This document shows, piece after piece, positions 52,530 through 64,000 of a stretch of 64,000 nt of DNA. How positions within the stretch are numbered: the first letter of the stretch is position 1; every line of letters starts with the position of its first letter. Position numbers and translations under genes: made by a program. Where the stretch lies: contig NW_002476452.1 of the NCBI RefSeq assembly GCF_000189635.1, positions 1-64,000 of the forward strand. The letters are read 5' to 3'. Below the pieces are notes generated by a model. It worked only from the letters and a program-made list of their open reading frames with translations, was not told the origin of the DNA and did no database searches. Source of the DNA: Tetrahymena thermophila SB210 (lineage: Eukaryota > Ciliophora > Oligohymenophorea > Hymenostomatida > Tetrahymenidae).

Positions 52530-54479
52530 TCAAATAATGTGTCTCTAATCAGTAACATAGTTGCTCAAATTATAATTATAGTCACTTAGATTATCGTTTT
52601 GTTCATTTTCTTTTAGTGTGAATCCTCTTTCAAAGATATTTTATTTGATCGTCTTTGTAGGTTTTTTACGATTTGGAGACGATTTGCTAGATTCTAAATT
52701 ATAAAATTTATGTCTTTCCTACTAGTTAGATTCAAATAATTTGGCTTTGCTGGTTCTAAAAAAATTATTCTATTACTAATATTTGTTAGGTTAATTATCT
52801 TCTACAGTTTCTACAGTCTGTTTAGCAGTCGTAGATGTAGATTGAAAAACATTTGGTATTGTTTGTTAGCAGCTTGTATTATTTGTACTATTATTATTTT
52901 AAGGAGTATTATTGAATTAGTCTTTTTAACAAAATTAATGTTTCTGCAATTTATTAAATAAGCTTTTGAAATGGCGTTGTCTTTAAAATAAAATTTTAGT
53001 ATTGACATCATTATGAATAGGTAAATTATCAAGTTGAAGTTTATTTTAAGCAAGCATAATATTTTTTTGTCCTGCATTAAATGACTGGTTGTGTCTAGCT
53101 GGGGTTAAAGATAAATTTGGTTGATATTTATCTTACAAATTTTCTTTAGTATTTATAAATGTTTATTATTTTTCAAGATGACTAAATCTCTTTTTATTTG
53201 AATTTTTTTAACTAGGTTTCGAATATATGTCAAGGATTTTTTAAAGGGCCGAGTTTTCAACAAGTTGTTAAGCAACTCCTCCTGTGTTAGTGTTTATTCT
53301 TCTCCTTTGAGTTGATTGAGTTTCTTTTACTGAAGAACTCCTTTTTTCCCTACAAAAATTAGTTTTTTGTATTGGATCTGGCAGTAATTAACAATTTTGA
53401 GGCTATGATATTTAATTAGATACTTGTTATTTATCATGTAAACATTATATCGTATTAATCTCAATGAATTCTTTACTAGAGGTATGGCTGTTCTGGAGTT
53501 GATTAATTTAATGGTGGAAACTATTCTGGTGTATTTGCTAAGAGTTTTAGACTAAGATGTCTTCCCCCATAAACTGCTTTTATAGAGGAAAGTTTGAAGC
53601 AGCTGCTTTGCTAAAACTCTTTCTAAGCTGTTTGCTCTTTGGAAAGAAGACTGGCAGTTCGTTGTAGACTTAAATTTTCTTAGGAGTTGGTTCGATTTTT
53701 TGATTATGATTAGTAGAATAAGGGTTATGCTGAATTTTAACTTAGTAGTCATTTTCATCATTCCAAATTTAAAGGAATTTTGTATTGTTCATTTTTTGAG
53801 ATATTTGCTTTTTGTGTTAAAGATTTTACTTGTAAAAGCTCAAAGACTTTTATTTACAAGGTTTCATATAGGTTTGTAAAAACATAGGCAAAGCATATTA
53901 TTCGTCAATATTAAAATTGTTATGAAATTAATTTGGTAGCTATTACGGTGAGGGAAAGCGGTTGTTATCATAGTTAATATTACTGAAATTATTTTTATCT
54001 ATTTCCTGTTCAATAAAGCTATCATTTTGTTTCATTTAAGAGCCATTTTTGAGCAAAATGGGTTAATCATTATGACCATCAATATCTAATTGTTACAATT
54101 AATTTTAATGCATAAGAAGTATTTGGTTTTGGTTTGAATCAGATGCGAAATTATGCTGATCTTTAAGTTATTAAGAATTTTGTTGCAATTAAATGAAATT
54201 AGCTTATTCGTTGCGCCTAGTATTTGATATATGTTGTGGGGTTACATTTTTCGGAGGAGATATATTTTACTATTACTAAAAATCATGTAAAATTTTGGAG
54301 GAGTTGCTTTAGTTGTTAGTAGAATTACATATTTATTAATTTTGTAGAAAGCTTTTGAAAATTGCTTCCTGCTTAGTAATGGCTTGTTTTCTCGCTTCTG
54401 CTAAGACACTTTTTGATCTTCTATTTACCTTAACTAAAACAAAAGCTAATGATGAATTAGAAGGCTACTCTTGATTCAT
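52530..54479 (-). CDS. Gln/Asn/Lys-rich low-complexity protein
   Basis: Single exon of 649 codons, ending at TGA (52532-52530). The N-terminus (NRRSKSVLAEARKQAITKQE) is charged and helical. The rest is polar with many Gln, Asn, Ser, Lys and His and scattered basic-proline patches (SSPNRKKPTKTIKQ, TPKKIQVYNELPVFFPKS, REKRSSSVKETQSTQRRR). No membrane segment or recognisable domain. Such proteins are common in Tetrahymena, and the basic SP/TP patches may be kinase targets. The bases just upstream of the ATG hold a separate short frame in the same orientation ending 3 bases before it, so a missing 5' exon is possible. Function unknown. Confidence 0.7.
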
Positions 54480-57400
54480 CAGTTTGAAAATAATAAACCA
54501 AAGGAAATTTATTAATTAATTTTTTTGCTTGTTTTGGTTATATAATCTGAAATAGGATAAACCAATCTCATAAGGATGGTCAATAAATAACATTTGTTTC
54601 CCATGATTTTTATTATTATCTAAAAATTTTGATCTTTTGCAGAAAGGTCAAATACTGAGATGATTTGGTTTCATAGAGGATTTACTTAGAAGAGAAAATA
54701 AATAAATAGACAGACAGACTGAAATTTAATTTATTTTAAATTAGTTTTTATCGAAGATGAATTTATTTCTAGATAAATTTGATATAAATATCTATGCAAA
54801 AAGCTTATTAAAATATAAAAGCTTTAAAATACAAGATTATATCGCCATAAGCTAAAAAGCTCTAATGCAGCTACATCATAGACTGCCTATCATTAGAATG
54901 AATAAAATGATTTTCGATTTTTGTTGAGTAAATTGTGAGATTTAAAATAAATCAATTAAAATGATTATAAAATATATTAAAATCTAAATACATTTAATTA
55001 ATATGGTAAGGAATGTTATATCTGAATACAAATAAATCCGATCATCATTAATTAGTCACTGCATCGATTAAATTATCAAGTTATTTATTTTAGAAGTAAA
55101 TTCTTGTTTCATTTGTTAAACCTCAAAAAAATATAATGAAATATGCATTCAGCTAATAGATTCACCTTTTTTCTATTATAATATTTAGTTTGCGTGATGG
55201 AAATCCCATATAGTAGTGCTCTACTTGTTAAATGTAATTGTATCCTTTATATAGTGTAAAAAGCATCAATATAGAGAAAAATTAAATTTGGGTGAAGACT
55301 TTGAATCAATAGAAGAAAAGGGAAATTATGTACTTTTTACTATAAAACAAAATAAATAAAAATTTATTTGAGGAAGATTATCGATTCTAATACTAAATTG
55401 TATTTATTTTTCTAGCAGAAATATAAAGTTGCTTACCATATTGTAACTTATTCTATCATACAAATCATAGCAAATAATTCATTATGAGTGACGAAAGTAC
55501 TCTCGTAATATTGATAATTTTGATGTTGTGTTTAAGTATCTGTTGTTTTTTTTTGGTAGTATTATTTCTAATTTGAGAATAAATAGAAAAACTTTAATTG
55601 ATACCTCCTTTAAAGCAATTTTACTATGAATTTCGCAATATCAGTGTAAAAGATAAGAATTTTAATCAAAAGTATTTAGTTAAATTAGTTGACGGGTAGG
55701 TAAAATAATAAACAAAATAATCAAATTTCTTTCTGTAAACCAAATAATTATTATAATTAAATTATTTGTATGTTTTTTTTTTACTCACCTGAAAGAAATA
55801 ATGACATTCGTAGGACATTTAGTTTGTTTTATTTTATTTTATGGTATTTTAAACTAATAACTGAAAAATGTAATTTGAATCATGAAAATTTGTAATTTGA
55901 AACTTGTTTCTAGAGTTTAATTCAAATTTCTTTTGTAAAAGAAAATATGATGGAATATTGTGGTGCTTTAAATTGAAAATTCAAAAATAAAGGTGAGAGG
56001 CAGGTCTTTAAGTTAAGCTATTACTTTTTACAAAGATAAAGTCTTAAAAATAGAAATGTAAATTAAAGAACTAGACAAGAGTATTCTAGGAAAAATATTA
56101 GCTAAAATATATTAGTAATTTATATAAAATTCCACAATTAAATAAGTGGATTGTTTTGTTACAATTAAAGCTATTTAGTTTTTAGGATTCTGCCTCTTTA
56201 TGAACAAGAACAGTTTCTTATTATTTACAAATACAGTTTTGTTTAATTAGTTAGTTTTTTGAAAATAATTGAAAATATTTTTAGAGCACAAGACTGACAC
56301 TATTTGCAATTGCTATTTTACATTTGTGGAATTTTGAGCATGTAAATGAGTGATGAAATCTATGCAATCTCATTAAAAAACAAAAACAAGCTAAGATAGA
56401 ATTATAATCTTAAAAAATATTGTGGCTAATTTTATAGTTTTCTATATAAGCAAAATAATATAAGCTGGAAGCGCTAATTAATATAAGATATTAATTTTGC
56501 AATTAAAATTTTATTAATGTAAGTCTTCATAGTGTTAAATTTTTAGAAGTTAAAAAGTTGTTATGATACTGGATAAAAATTTTAAAAAAACATATCATAC
56601 TTTAAATTCGAGCATAGTATAAGCCAAAAATGGAATTTGAAATTCCGATTAAAACATAGAAAGTACTATGAAAGTAATCATAAATTACCATTTTTATAAG
56701 GTAAAACAGAAATTGATATCTATTTATATCCTTAATAATATATCAATGAAAGGTTAAAGTAAATTAATAGCGCATGAATAATAAAATTTAGTTATGATAA
56801 TCAAAAAATTTATACGTATTATTCTGTCAGTCATAATAAGCAATATTGAATTAATCAGAAATTAAATTAGATTAAGAGTTAGCATTAAAGCATTCAAACC
56901 TATATATATACAGAAATACACACGCTTTCTTGCTGCCAATTTTAATAAATAAATTAATTATTGCCTTTAAAAATTTGACTGATCAATAGACAGGCACACA
57001 ATTAACATATTTCTTTATAAATCAAATTTTTCTTGCTTTTTTTGTTTCTAGTTTCTTTGTTTTTATTTTAGTCTATCCGTCAGTCCGTTCATAAAATTAA
57101 AAGCTATTATTAATGTTTTGGTTCTATTTACGTGCTTTATTAGGTATAAAATATATATATTTTTTTTTAAATAAAACGCTTAGAGATTACAAATTTTATA
57201 ATACCACTGATTACAGCGAAATAACAACTTAATAAGAAATGTATTTTAATTGTTTAATAAACAAAAAATTACTGGCGAGATCTTTTTTCTACTCTCTTGC
57301 ATAACTCAAAATTTAAACTGAGAGAAAGCTTTTTGTATGGTTCTTAAATACAATAAATAATATAACCTCAACGAATTCAGTTGAAAAATCAAGTCAAATA

Positions 57401-59910
57401 TTTTAGTAAAAAGGGATATTTTTTGAATTTTAGAAGCAATTTTGTCAGTGGGTTCATTTTTACATAAAAAGTTATTATAACTTTCAATGCTATACATTTT
57501 AAGTGTATTTAAAACAAAATTAAATGATTTAAGTTAAATAATTGTAATTTTAGCATGTTAATTATTTTACTTTTTATTTTATAATCTCAATTAATTGAAA
57601 TTTGAAATTAATTTCGATTAAAACTCTATAATTTTTCTATGATTTTGTTTGTAGTATTTTTGTGGCCAAATTATCTTCAAATCTATTATTTTAAAATTTT
57701 GCTTTTATTTTTTCGGAAAAGTCTAACTCAATTATAGTTATTTAGTTATTTATATTTAATTACTACTTTTATCACATTAAATTTGCTAAAATAAAACGTA
57801 TATATACATGAAAATATTTTCTTTCTTAGCTAAATTAACTTGATTTTTCATTTTGGAAGCTGCAGTATGAGCAAACGAATTCAGTTATTTCTTCTTTTCG
57901 TTCATTTTTGTGAGTAAAACGCAAAATTTTAGAAAAGTATTATAAATTAACATCTCTTTTAATTCAAGCGAAGTTTTATTAATTTAGGGGGGCAAACATG
58001 AATGAATCTAGTATACCTACAAAACACAATCGTTACCAAATTTAAAAAGCTTATTATCTAGATTATCACCTCTAAATATGAGCACTGCTATCAGTTATAC
58101 AGAATGGACTAAGTAATTTCAAAAAAACAACCCATTTTAATTAGTAATAAATCGAGCATTCGACTTCTACACAATAATTTTCAATTGTTTTTGTATTTTT
58201 ATAATATAAAAAAAGATTAGCATTTTAATTACAACAAGGTGAAGAAATTTTTTTGGAAATCACCCTTAAATATCCAATAAAAAATCTATTAAAGTGATAA
58301 AATTAAGTTTCGTATTCTATGACTCACTCGGAAATAACAAAACTAGATAATTTGTTTCTTTTTTCTTTTTTATGCATTTTACATAAAATTACATTTATCA
58401 CTGTTTCTGAAAGCTGTGTATTAAGTGAATCTTGGGAAAAAAGATATATTCATAAAATTCAATAAATTAAAAGAAGGAACTTAGAATAGTTACTATTCAT
58501 AGGATTAATAATTAATTTATTCAAATAATAAATATACCTATATACTGTTTGATATTCATGATTGATCAGAGGGTAAGTCTATTTGCAAAATATACTAAGT
58601 AAAGTTTAATTATATAAGCTGCAAGCTAGACTCTTAATATATTTATAATAATGAAAATATTCCGAAAAATTTAGGGTTTACTCGAAAATTTATAATAAAA
58701 AGAACCTTATCTCAAAACTGAAAGCAAACTAGTTTCAATCGAATTTATGATTTATCAATTTTTATTGTTAAGGCCTTTCTTGGATTTTCCATATTTCATA
58801 TGCAAATTAATCACAATAAATAAATAAATTAATAAACAATAGTCGTACAGTATAATTCTAGATTAGTTAATAGTTTATGAATGCATTCATTCTTGCATAA
58901 AATAATACTTGACAATTCATATAAACTGCAATTACTTAACTAACAATTAAATTTGAAAAAAAAAAAATTTATTAAATTTAGGGGAACGGGTAGTAAGAAA
59001 ATATATTGATAGACAGACTGACAGACAGAAATAATAAAATAATAGATTGATTGGCTTTTCAAAATTAAAAAAATAGATTATCTATCTATTCAACTCTTAA
59101 TTATTTTTCTTAATTCCTTCAAGCTACTAAGGTAATAATCTGGCAAGCTTTAATTGTGAAGTATTCTCGTAAAATATAATTCATCAAAAGAAAGGCTTTT
59201 CACATTTATTAGCATTGCTTGATTACATTTATTGATTATATAAACTGCTTTCATTAATTTGTGCGTATAAATTTATAAGCTAAACTAAAGTAATAAGAAT
59301 TATGAATATCTCCCTGTTTATTTATAAGCTCTACAATCTCTATGTAAAAATATAAAAGTTATATTCAAAAACCATAACGTGGCATCGACCAGAGCCCATT
59401 TTGATGAAGATATGTTAACTTATTAACAAATTAAGGTAGTCCTATCATGTATCCCTTTAAAAAAAAATTATCGTTGAGGTGTAAAAATTACTATGAAAAT
59501 TCATGTAAATGTATCTATCTCTGAAATTATATTCAAAAAAGAGTTTTTAATAATGTTTATTAGATCAATTGAATATTTTTTTAATTTAGATTGAATCTAA
59601 AATCTTACTACTTACTTATTAACTTTAATTAAAAGGAGATCCTCTCCTTTAAATTCAAAAATTTGATAATCTTCACATCAATAATAATTATTTAAAATTA
59701 ATAAATTTTATAAATTCACCTAAAAAAAATTAATAAATAAAAACAATATTTCTATTAATCGTGTTAAACTATAAGATATTCACTATTTAACACAGCAAAA
59801 AAACTATTGCAAAACTATCGCTCAGATATAAACACGCATCTATCTCTCAAAGACTTCACACGCACTAAAAAGGCAAACTTAAATAACAAACTCAGTTCTC
59901 ATACAAAAAA
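54480..59910. other. Gene-poor 5.4-kb region with weak ORFs
   Basis: No gene here is convincing. Plus-strand fragments with partly coding-like composition cluster at about 55200-56800. They include a frame with a hydrophobic stretch followed by QYREKLNLGEDFESIEEKGN (about 55205-55370), a second with PPLKQFYYEFRNISVKDKNF (about 55598-55702), a third from about 55980 to 56290, and the ORF at 56346. I could not join them by GT...AG introns in phase, so they may be remnants of a decayed gene. From 56800 to 59910 the sequence is A/T-rich spacer. Confidence 0.5.
56346..56777 (+). CDS. Uncertain small ORF, 143 codons
   Basis: ATG (MSDEIYAISLKNKNK) to TGA, basic and Tyr/Lys/Gln-rich, with a hydrophobic patch near residue 52-62 (AIKILLMQVFIVL). 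No family recognised. It lies at the right end of a cluster of coding-like plus-strand fragments and may be the last piece of a decayed gene, or a chance frame. Confidence 0.2.
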
Positions 59911-61428
59911 ATGTTCTCTGGTTATAAAAACAACTAAGTCCCTAACATGATCAACGACGAAATTTGTGAAGACTATCTCTTCTAATATTCTGAAACTGGC
60001 GATCAAGTCTACAACAATGAAAGCTGCAGTGAAAATCGCCTTGAAAAATACGAATAATTTAACGACTACAACAACGACTCTAACATACTAATGTTCCAAG
60101 ACGATAATCTCAATACAAATAAAGACTTCAACTATGAAGTCTAAAAAGACTACAATGATTATTATACTTAACAATTACAAAATTAACCACTATATAATCC
60201 TGCTGAATAATACTAATATAACGAAGCTTATGAAGAAAACAATTATGTTAATTATTAAAATTTCTAAAATCAAAACTACGCTCCAAAGAATATATCACAA
60301 TAATAACATAACAACTCCTACTCAAATAAAAAATATTCTTAAAACTAACAACAATAACAATAATAAAACGACAGATTCACTATGGCTCTTAAATACAATC
60401 AAAAACCTTATTAAGTTGCCTATTTTAATTAAGGTTATCAAGAGGAACCAACAATGATTAATAATTAAATTAAGATTGATCAAAATAGAATTTAAAGTAA
60501 TTAAGATCAAAAGATTATTTACTCTTCAAACAATATCAGAAATATCCAAGATAATTACAAGGAAAAAGAAATATAATAAAATCTGATACCAAAAGAAGAA
60601 GTCTAATAATAAGACTCTGAAGCAAATCTTTCTAATTTTTATAATTACAATTAGCAATAACAACAACCCCTATTTAAAGCCGAATAAGCTTTCGAACAAG
60701 TGATTTAATAATCAAGCTCTATTCCAGCCTCTGTTAATTATTATCAAATATACTAAGACTATTACAATAAATAAAATTTGCAATCCAGCCAAGGTGCTGA
60801 ATAAAACATATAATCTAAAATTAACAATCCCTAAGTAAAATCAGAAGAAGATGAGATTCTTTCTTAAGTATCTACCCTTCCTAACTCTTCTAACAACAAG
60901 GAATAATACTAAGAAAATGAATAAGAAGAAGAAAATGGCGAAAAAAACATGTAAAATGAATCTGATTCATTCTACTCTTCTCCAGATTTGGAAGCTAAAA
61001 AAATACTTATTAGAAACAGTAACAAGAAAAACGTTGTCAAAAACATCATGAGTGCTTTCAAGAATTTCATCCTTGAGCCCTTACACCATAACTATAACTT
61101 AAAAGACTTGGATGTCGTCCTTGAAATGTACAATTAGACTAAAAAGGGCATTGATGATATGTCTGAAATGCAAGCCAAATTCAAAAGATACATCACTTCC
61201 AAAAACTTCAATCACTATACTGTGAAACTCCTTATCCAACACCAAAACTACTCTAATGTATTCAAATATTTCCTAAGTGGACCAATTGAAGAATGGATTA
61301 CCGCAAGCAAGGTAGCTGATGTAAATTCCCACAAAATCATGATTGAATTCCTCAAAGAATGTTTTGATGATATCAGATTAATTGATCTTCTTAAGAGACA
61401 CGAAAAGAAAAGAGCTCACTTCTAGTGA
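59911..61428 (+). CDS. Asn/Gln/Tyr-rich protein with conserved-looking C-terminal domain
   Basis: Single exon of 505 codons from ATG 59911 to TGA 61426. The first ~370 residues are low-complexity and rich in Asn, Gln, Tyr and Asp/Glu (prion-like composition) with a Glu-rich stretch near 345-360. From about 375 to the end there is an ordered helical domain: KKNVVKNIMSAFKNFILEP, then FKRYITSKNFNHYTVKLLIQ, GPIEEWITASKVAD and MIEFLKECFDDIRLI. I recall similar C-terminal domains in numerous Tetrahymena proteins of unknown function, but could not check this. Codon choice is clearly different from neighbouring genes: Asn, Asp, Phe, Tyr and Lys codons end in C or G much more often, the pattern of highly expressed Tetrahymena genes. 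Function unknown. Confidence 0.85.
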
Positions 61429-63520
61429 AATAATTAAGATAAATTAGTTAATAAATAAATAGTTAGATAAATAACCTACCAACCAACCAACTAACCAATC
61501 AATATTTATATAAATAAATAAAATCTTAACTTTATAAAATAAATCTATAATAAAATTACACATATAAATGAAAAACTAAAATTAAAATCTCACTTTACAT
61601 ATAATTAATAGAACCAATTAGTTAATAGCTGGTTCATTTCTATTGAGTCTCTAATTAGTTCCTAATTAGAGGCTCATTAGACTTCCCTTTTAAATTATTT
61701 AAATTTATATAAAAATCCTTCAATACTTCTCATTAATTAATTATCAATAATTTCCTCATTGTATAAATTTAGTCTTATATGTTTAATAGTTAAATAAATT
61801 GCATTAATAAATAAATGTGTTGATTAATTCATTCGATCATTTCATTAAGAGCTTTCAAAGCTAAATTTCAACAGTTATTTTTGCTGTTTTCATTTACTTA
61901 TTTACATCAACATTATCGATTATTAGTTTAGGCATGAATTTACATTACACTTATCAATCATATAATTACTTATTAGCTTTTGTGATATTTGAATATTTTA
62001 AAATACAATCAAATTTAGATGAAAAAACTAGCAATGTCTTGTAATATTTCTTATCAATAATCTTAATTAATTCATATATATATGATATCTCTGTAATCTA
62101 ATAAATTTTATATCGCGTCACTGATTTCAAATTAAGCAAAAGCTTTATTATATAATTTATAATTCTTATTTTATTTATTTATATTTTTATTAGTCTCCTC
62201 TCATCAAACAAAATTTGATACGCATTACTCAAATTTTATGTGAAAAAGAGATACTCTTATTTGATTATTTATCATCAACTATTCTATTTGATCGTTTCAC
62301 TTGCTTTTCATATCAAGGAAGTTCCCATGCAATTAACCTTTTAATTTATCCATCCACAACATAAAATCACCAAATAAAAATTTAAAAAATAGTTCTAACT
62401 TCACACAAATTTATATTTTTACACCATTAATCGATTTAAAAATAATAAAAAAACATTATAATTCCTCAAAACCCTATTTCATTTATTAATTTTAAGTATA
62501 TTTTTACTACTTTTATTGAAGATTTAGTGATGTAAGCAAAATAATATTTACTTTCACATCAGTTAGTGCGTTTTAAATGTTTTACTCGCTCAAAAAAGAG
62601 GAGCAGTTAATTTTTTAAATACGCATTTGATAGTAAAAGTATGATCAGAAAAAATATGAATCTTATTATCCGCAAATCAAAAATGTTAAGTTGAGAATTA
62701 TTGCTTTAACATTTTATCTCTGATAGACGTGAGTAAACAAAGAAAAATATTATTTATGTATGTATGTCTATTTATCAAATTTAAATAAAAGAATATAGAA
62801 CCCGAAGAAAATAGTATTATTAGTTATCAATTTAAACAAAAAATCAATGATCGGATTTATTTAAAATGTAAACGGCCTGTTTTTCAAATAAAAAAATTTT
62901 TGAAATCAGTTCAAATAGTTTTTGTCTGTTTTCACTGCTATATATAAAAAATGGGATAAATATTATATTCCAAATCATTGTATTTAAGTTTAGATTCTTG
63001 TGTCTTGTCCTAAGATATTTATTCTTTTAATTAAAATCAGTATTTAGAAATATCAAATATTATTAAGCCTTGAAGCGAATTTCGTCTCATTGTAGCAACT
63101 TTAGTGCGTATTATCTTTCAAATTGATTAATTTATTTATTATAAAATTGATAAAATTAAGCTTTACAATTTAATTTTGTTAGTAAGCATTTACGCAATTT
63201 TGAAAAAGAAAAAAATAATAACAATAAATTAATTATATTTCAAGTAAAATAAGCATCTAAGCAACGAAGCAAGCAAAGGTGAGGGACCATCTATGAATTA
63301 AATTTTCTACAAAAAAATTAAAAACTGTATTTTTGATCCATTAATGGAGATACAAAAGTTACTTGTTTGCTAACTTACATATTTAAAAATTAAAAATTAA
63401 TTTTTCTATTAAATTCACTAAAGGGAGAAATTTTTTATAATACATTTACAGATACACTCATCATTTTTTACTTAATCAAATTAATAACTAACTACATGCA
63501 TATGTATACATCTACATTTA
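61429..63520. other. Intergenic spacer with RNA-hairpin element
   Basis: About 2.1 kb of AT-rich sequence downstream of the C-biased gene and downstream of the edge gene. Contains CCAACCAACCAACTAACC near 61479-61497 and the hairpin at 61645-61675. No protein gene is supported. Confidence 0.6.
61645..61675 (+). other. 14-bp-stem hairpin, 3-nt loop
   Basis: GAGTCTCTAATTAG (61645-61658), loop TTC, then CTAATTAGAGGCTC (61662-61675). The arms match in 13 of 14 positions as DNA and all 14 as plus-strand RNA, because the one mismatch is a U-G wobble. It lies ~215 bp after the stop codon of the 505-codon gene, past a smaller GAACCA/TGGTTC inverted repeat at about 61611-61635. It may be a 3'-UTR or 3'-end element or a small RNA; function unknown. 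Confidence 0.6.
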
Positions 63521-64000
63521 TCAAAATAGAGTTATAATAAACTTTAAAATCCCATACCAAAATTTATTAATTTTGTCGAAAGCAATTACAAATATATTTG
63601 TTTACTTCTCTATCTAGACAAAATTATGCTTCTAGTCCATAACTTTTTTAAATGATTTATATTCTAATGGGAATTCCTCTTCTAATGAGTGTTCTTCAAT
63701 TTAATTTACGAATTCTAATGTTTGCTCCAAAATATTTGCATTATGACTAAAATTTTCTTCCAAAATTTCCTCAAATGTCTGAATTTTGATGACATAAAGT
63801 CTTGTGTTCTAATCAAAAGCTGATACTATTTTGAAAAGACTGTATTAATGTTAAGAGTCTGGAATATGAAGTTCTTCGTTCTTATCTTAGTTATGTCTCT
63901 TAAATTTTGTTTGTGCTCCCCTTATTTGAGCCCCTATTTAGTCTTGTAAAATGACAGACATGTAAGCTGTAATTTACTTCACCTAAATCACACTTGCATA
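63521..64000 (-). CDS. C-terminal part of a gene leaving the right edge
   Basis: The frame is open from base 64000 to TGA at 63523-63521, giving the last 159 residues of a minus-strand gene whose start lies outside the window. The sequence (for example IQVKQITAYMSVILQDQIGA, then AFDQNTRLYVIKIQTFEEIL and LEEEFPLEYKSFKKVMDQ) has the mixed hydrophobic/charged composition of a real protein. It ends in a short hydrophobic tail (FWYGILKFIITLF), which may be read past an unrecognised intron. No family recognised. Confidence 0.65.

Noticed and set aside
55484-55576. Tiny membrane ORF starting MSDESTLVIL
   Set aside because: Thirty codons ending in TGA. The following coding-like frame cannot be joined to it by a GT...AG intron in phase, so there is no support for a gene.
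57867-58000. Signal-peptide-like ORF (MSKRIQLFLLFVHF) with a GTGAGT donor
   Set aside because: Joining to the downstream GGGGGC segment gives an immediate TGA, and no other exon with coding composition follows.
60134-60510. ORFs on both strands inside the 505-codon gene
   Set aside because: Alternate frames of the Asn/Gln-rich part, visible only because TAA/TAG are read as stops. The real frame runs through from 59911 to 61428.
61470-61500. CCAACCAACCAACTAACC as a chromosome breakage sequence or degenerate telomere
   Set aside because: It only loosely resembles the 15-bp Tetrahymena breakage consensus and is not C4A2. It looks like a simple tetranucleotide tract.

Overview
This window is the left end of a ciliate somatic (macronuclear) chromosome, most likely from Tetrahymena or a close relative. 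It opens with 41 uninterrupted copies of AACCCC, the C-rich strand of the Tetrahymena-type GGGGTT telomere. The DNA is very AT-rich. Genes read correctly only when TAA and TAG code for glutamine and TGA is the sole stop; standard-code ORF calling shatters every gene. Introns are short, AT-rich and GT...AG. All identifications come from reading the translated sequence by eye; no database search was possible.

Layout from left to right: telomere (1-248); subtelomere; an intronless LRR protein with a degenerate kinase-like N-terminus (1022-4753, +); a Cys-rich type I membrane protein (5072-7576, -); a decayed MORN-repeat gene (8486-10620, +); a 2,223-residue single-pass membrane protein (11714-19340, +); the replicative helicase subunit MCM6 in six exons (20220-23304, -); a 2,055-residue protein with a long LRR array and a multi-pass membrane C-terminus (24575-31788, +); a 1,644-residue Asn/Gln-rich protein with a helical N-terminus (33297-38651, -); a tandemly duplicated gene pair, one copy carrying a ubiquitin-interacting-motif-like segment (39415-40551 and 42248-43375, -), with degenerate ~285-bp repeats upstream of each copy; a CLU/CLUH-family protein with an added N-terminal PH-like domain and coiled coil (44509-49433, +); an uncertain ORF (50405-51577, +); a 649-residue low-complexity protein (52530-54479, -); a 5.4-kb stretch with only weak ORFs; a 505-residue gene with C-ending codon preference (59911-61428, +); and the C-terminal part of a gene leaving the right edge (63521-64000, -).

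The genes are independent eukaryotic transcription units, not an operon. Housekeeping functions (MCM6 for DNA replication, CLU for mitochondrial distribution and mRNA binding) sit among lineage-specific LRR, Cys-rich and Q/N-rich genes. The most interesting items are the PH-coiled-coil-CLU-TPR architecture, the LRR/multi-pass membrane protein whose last seven introns are all phase 1, the duplicated UIM pair with its repeats, a cluster of GC-rich E2F-like sites upstream of MCM6, and a strong RNA hairpin near 61.66 kb.
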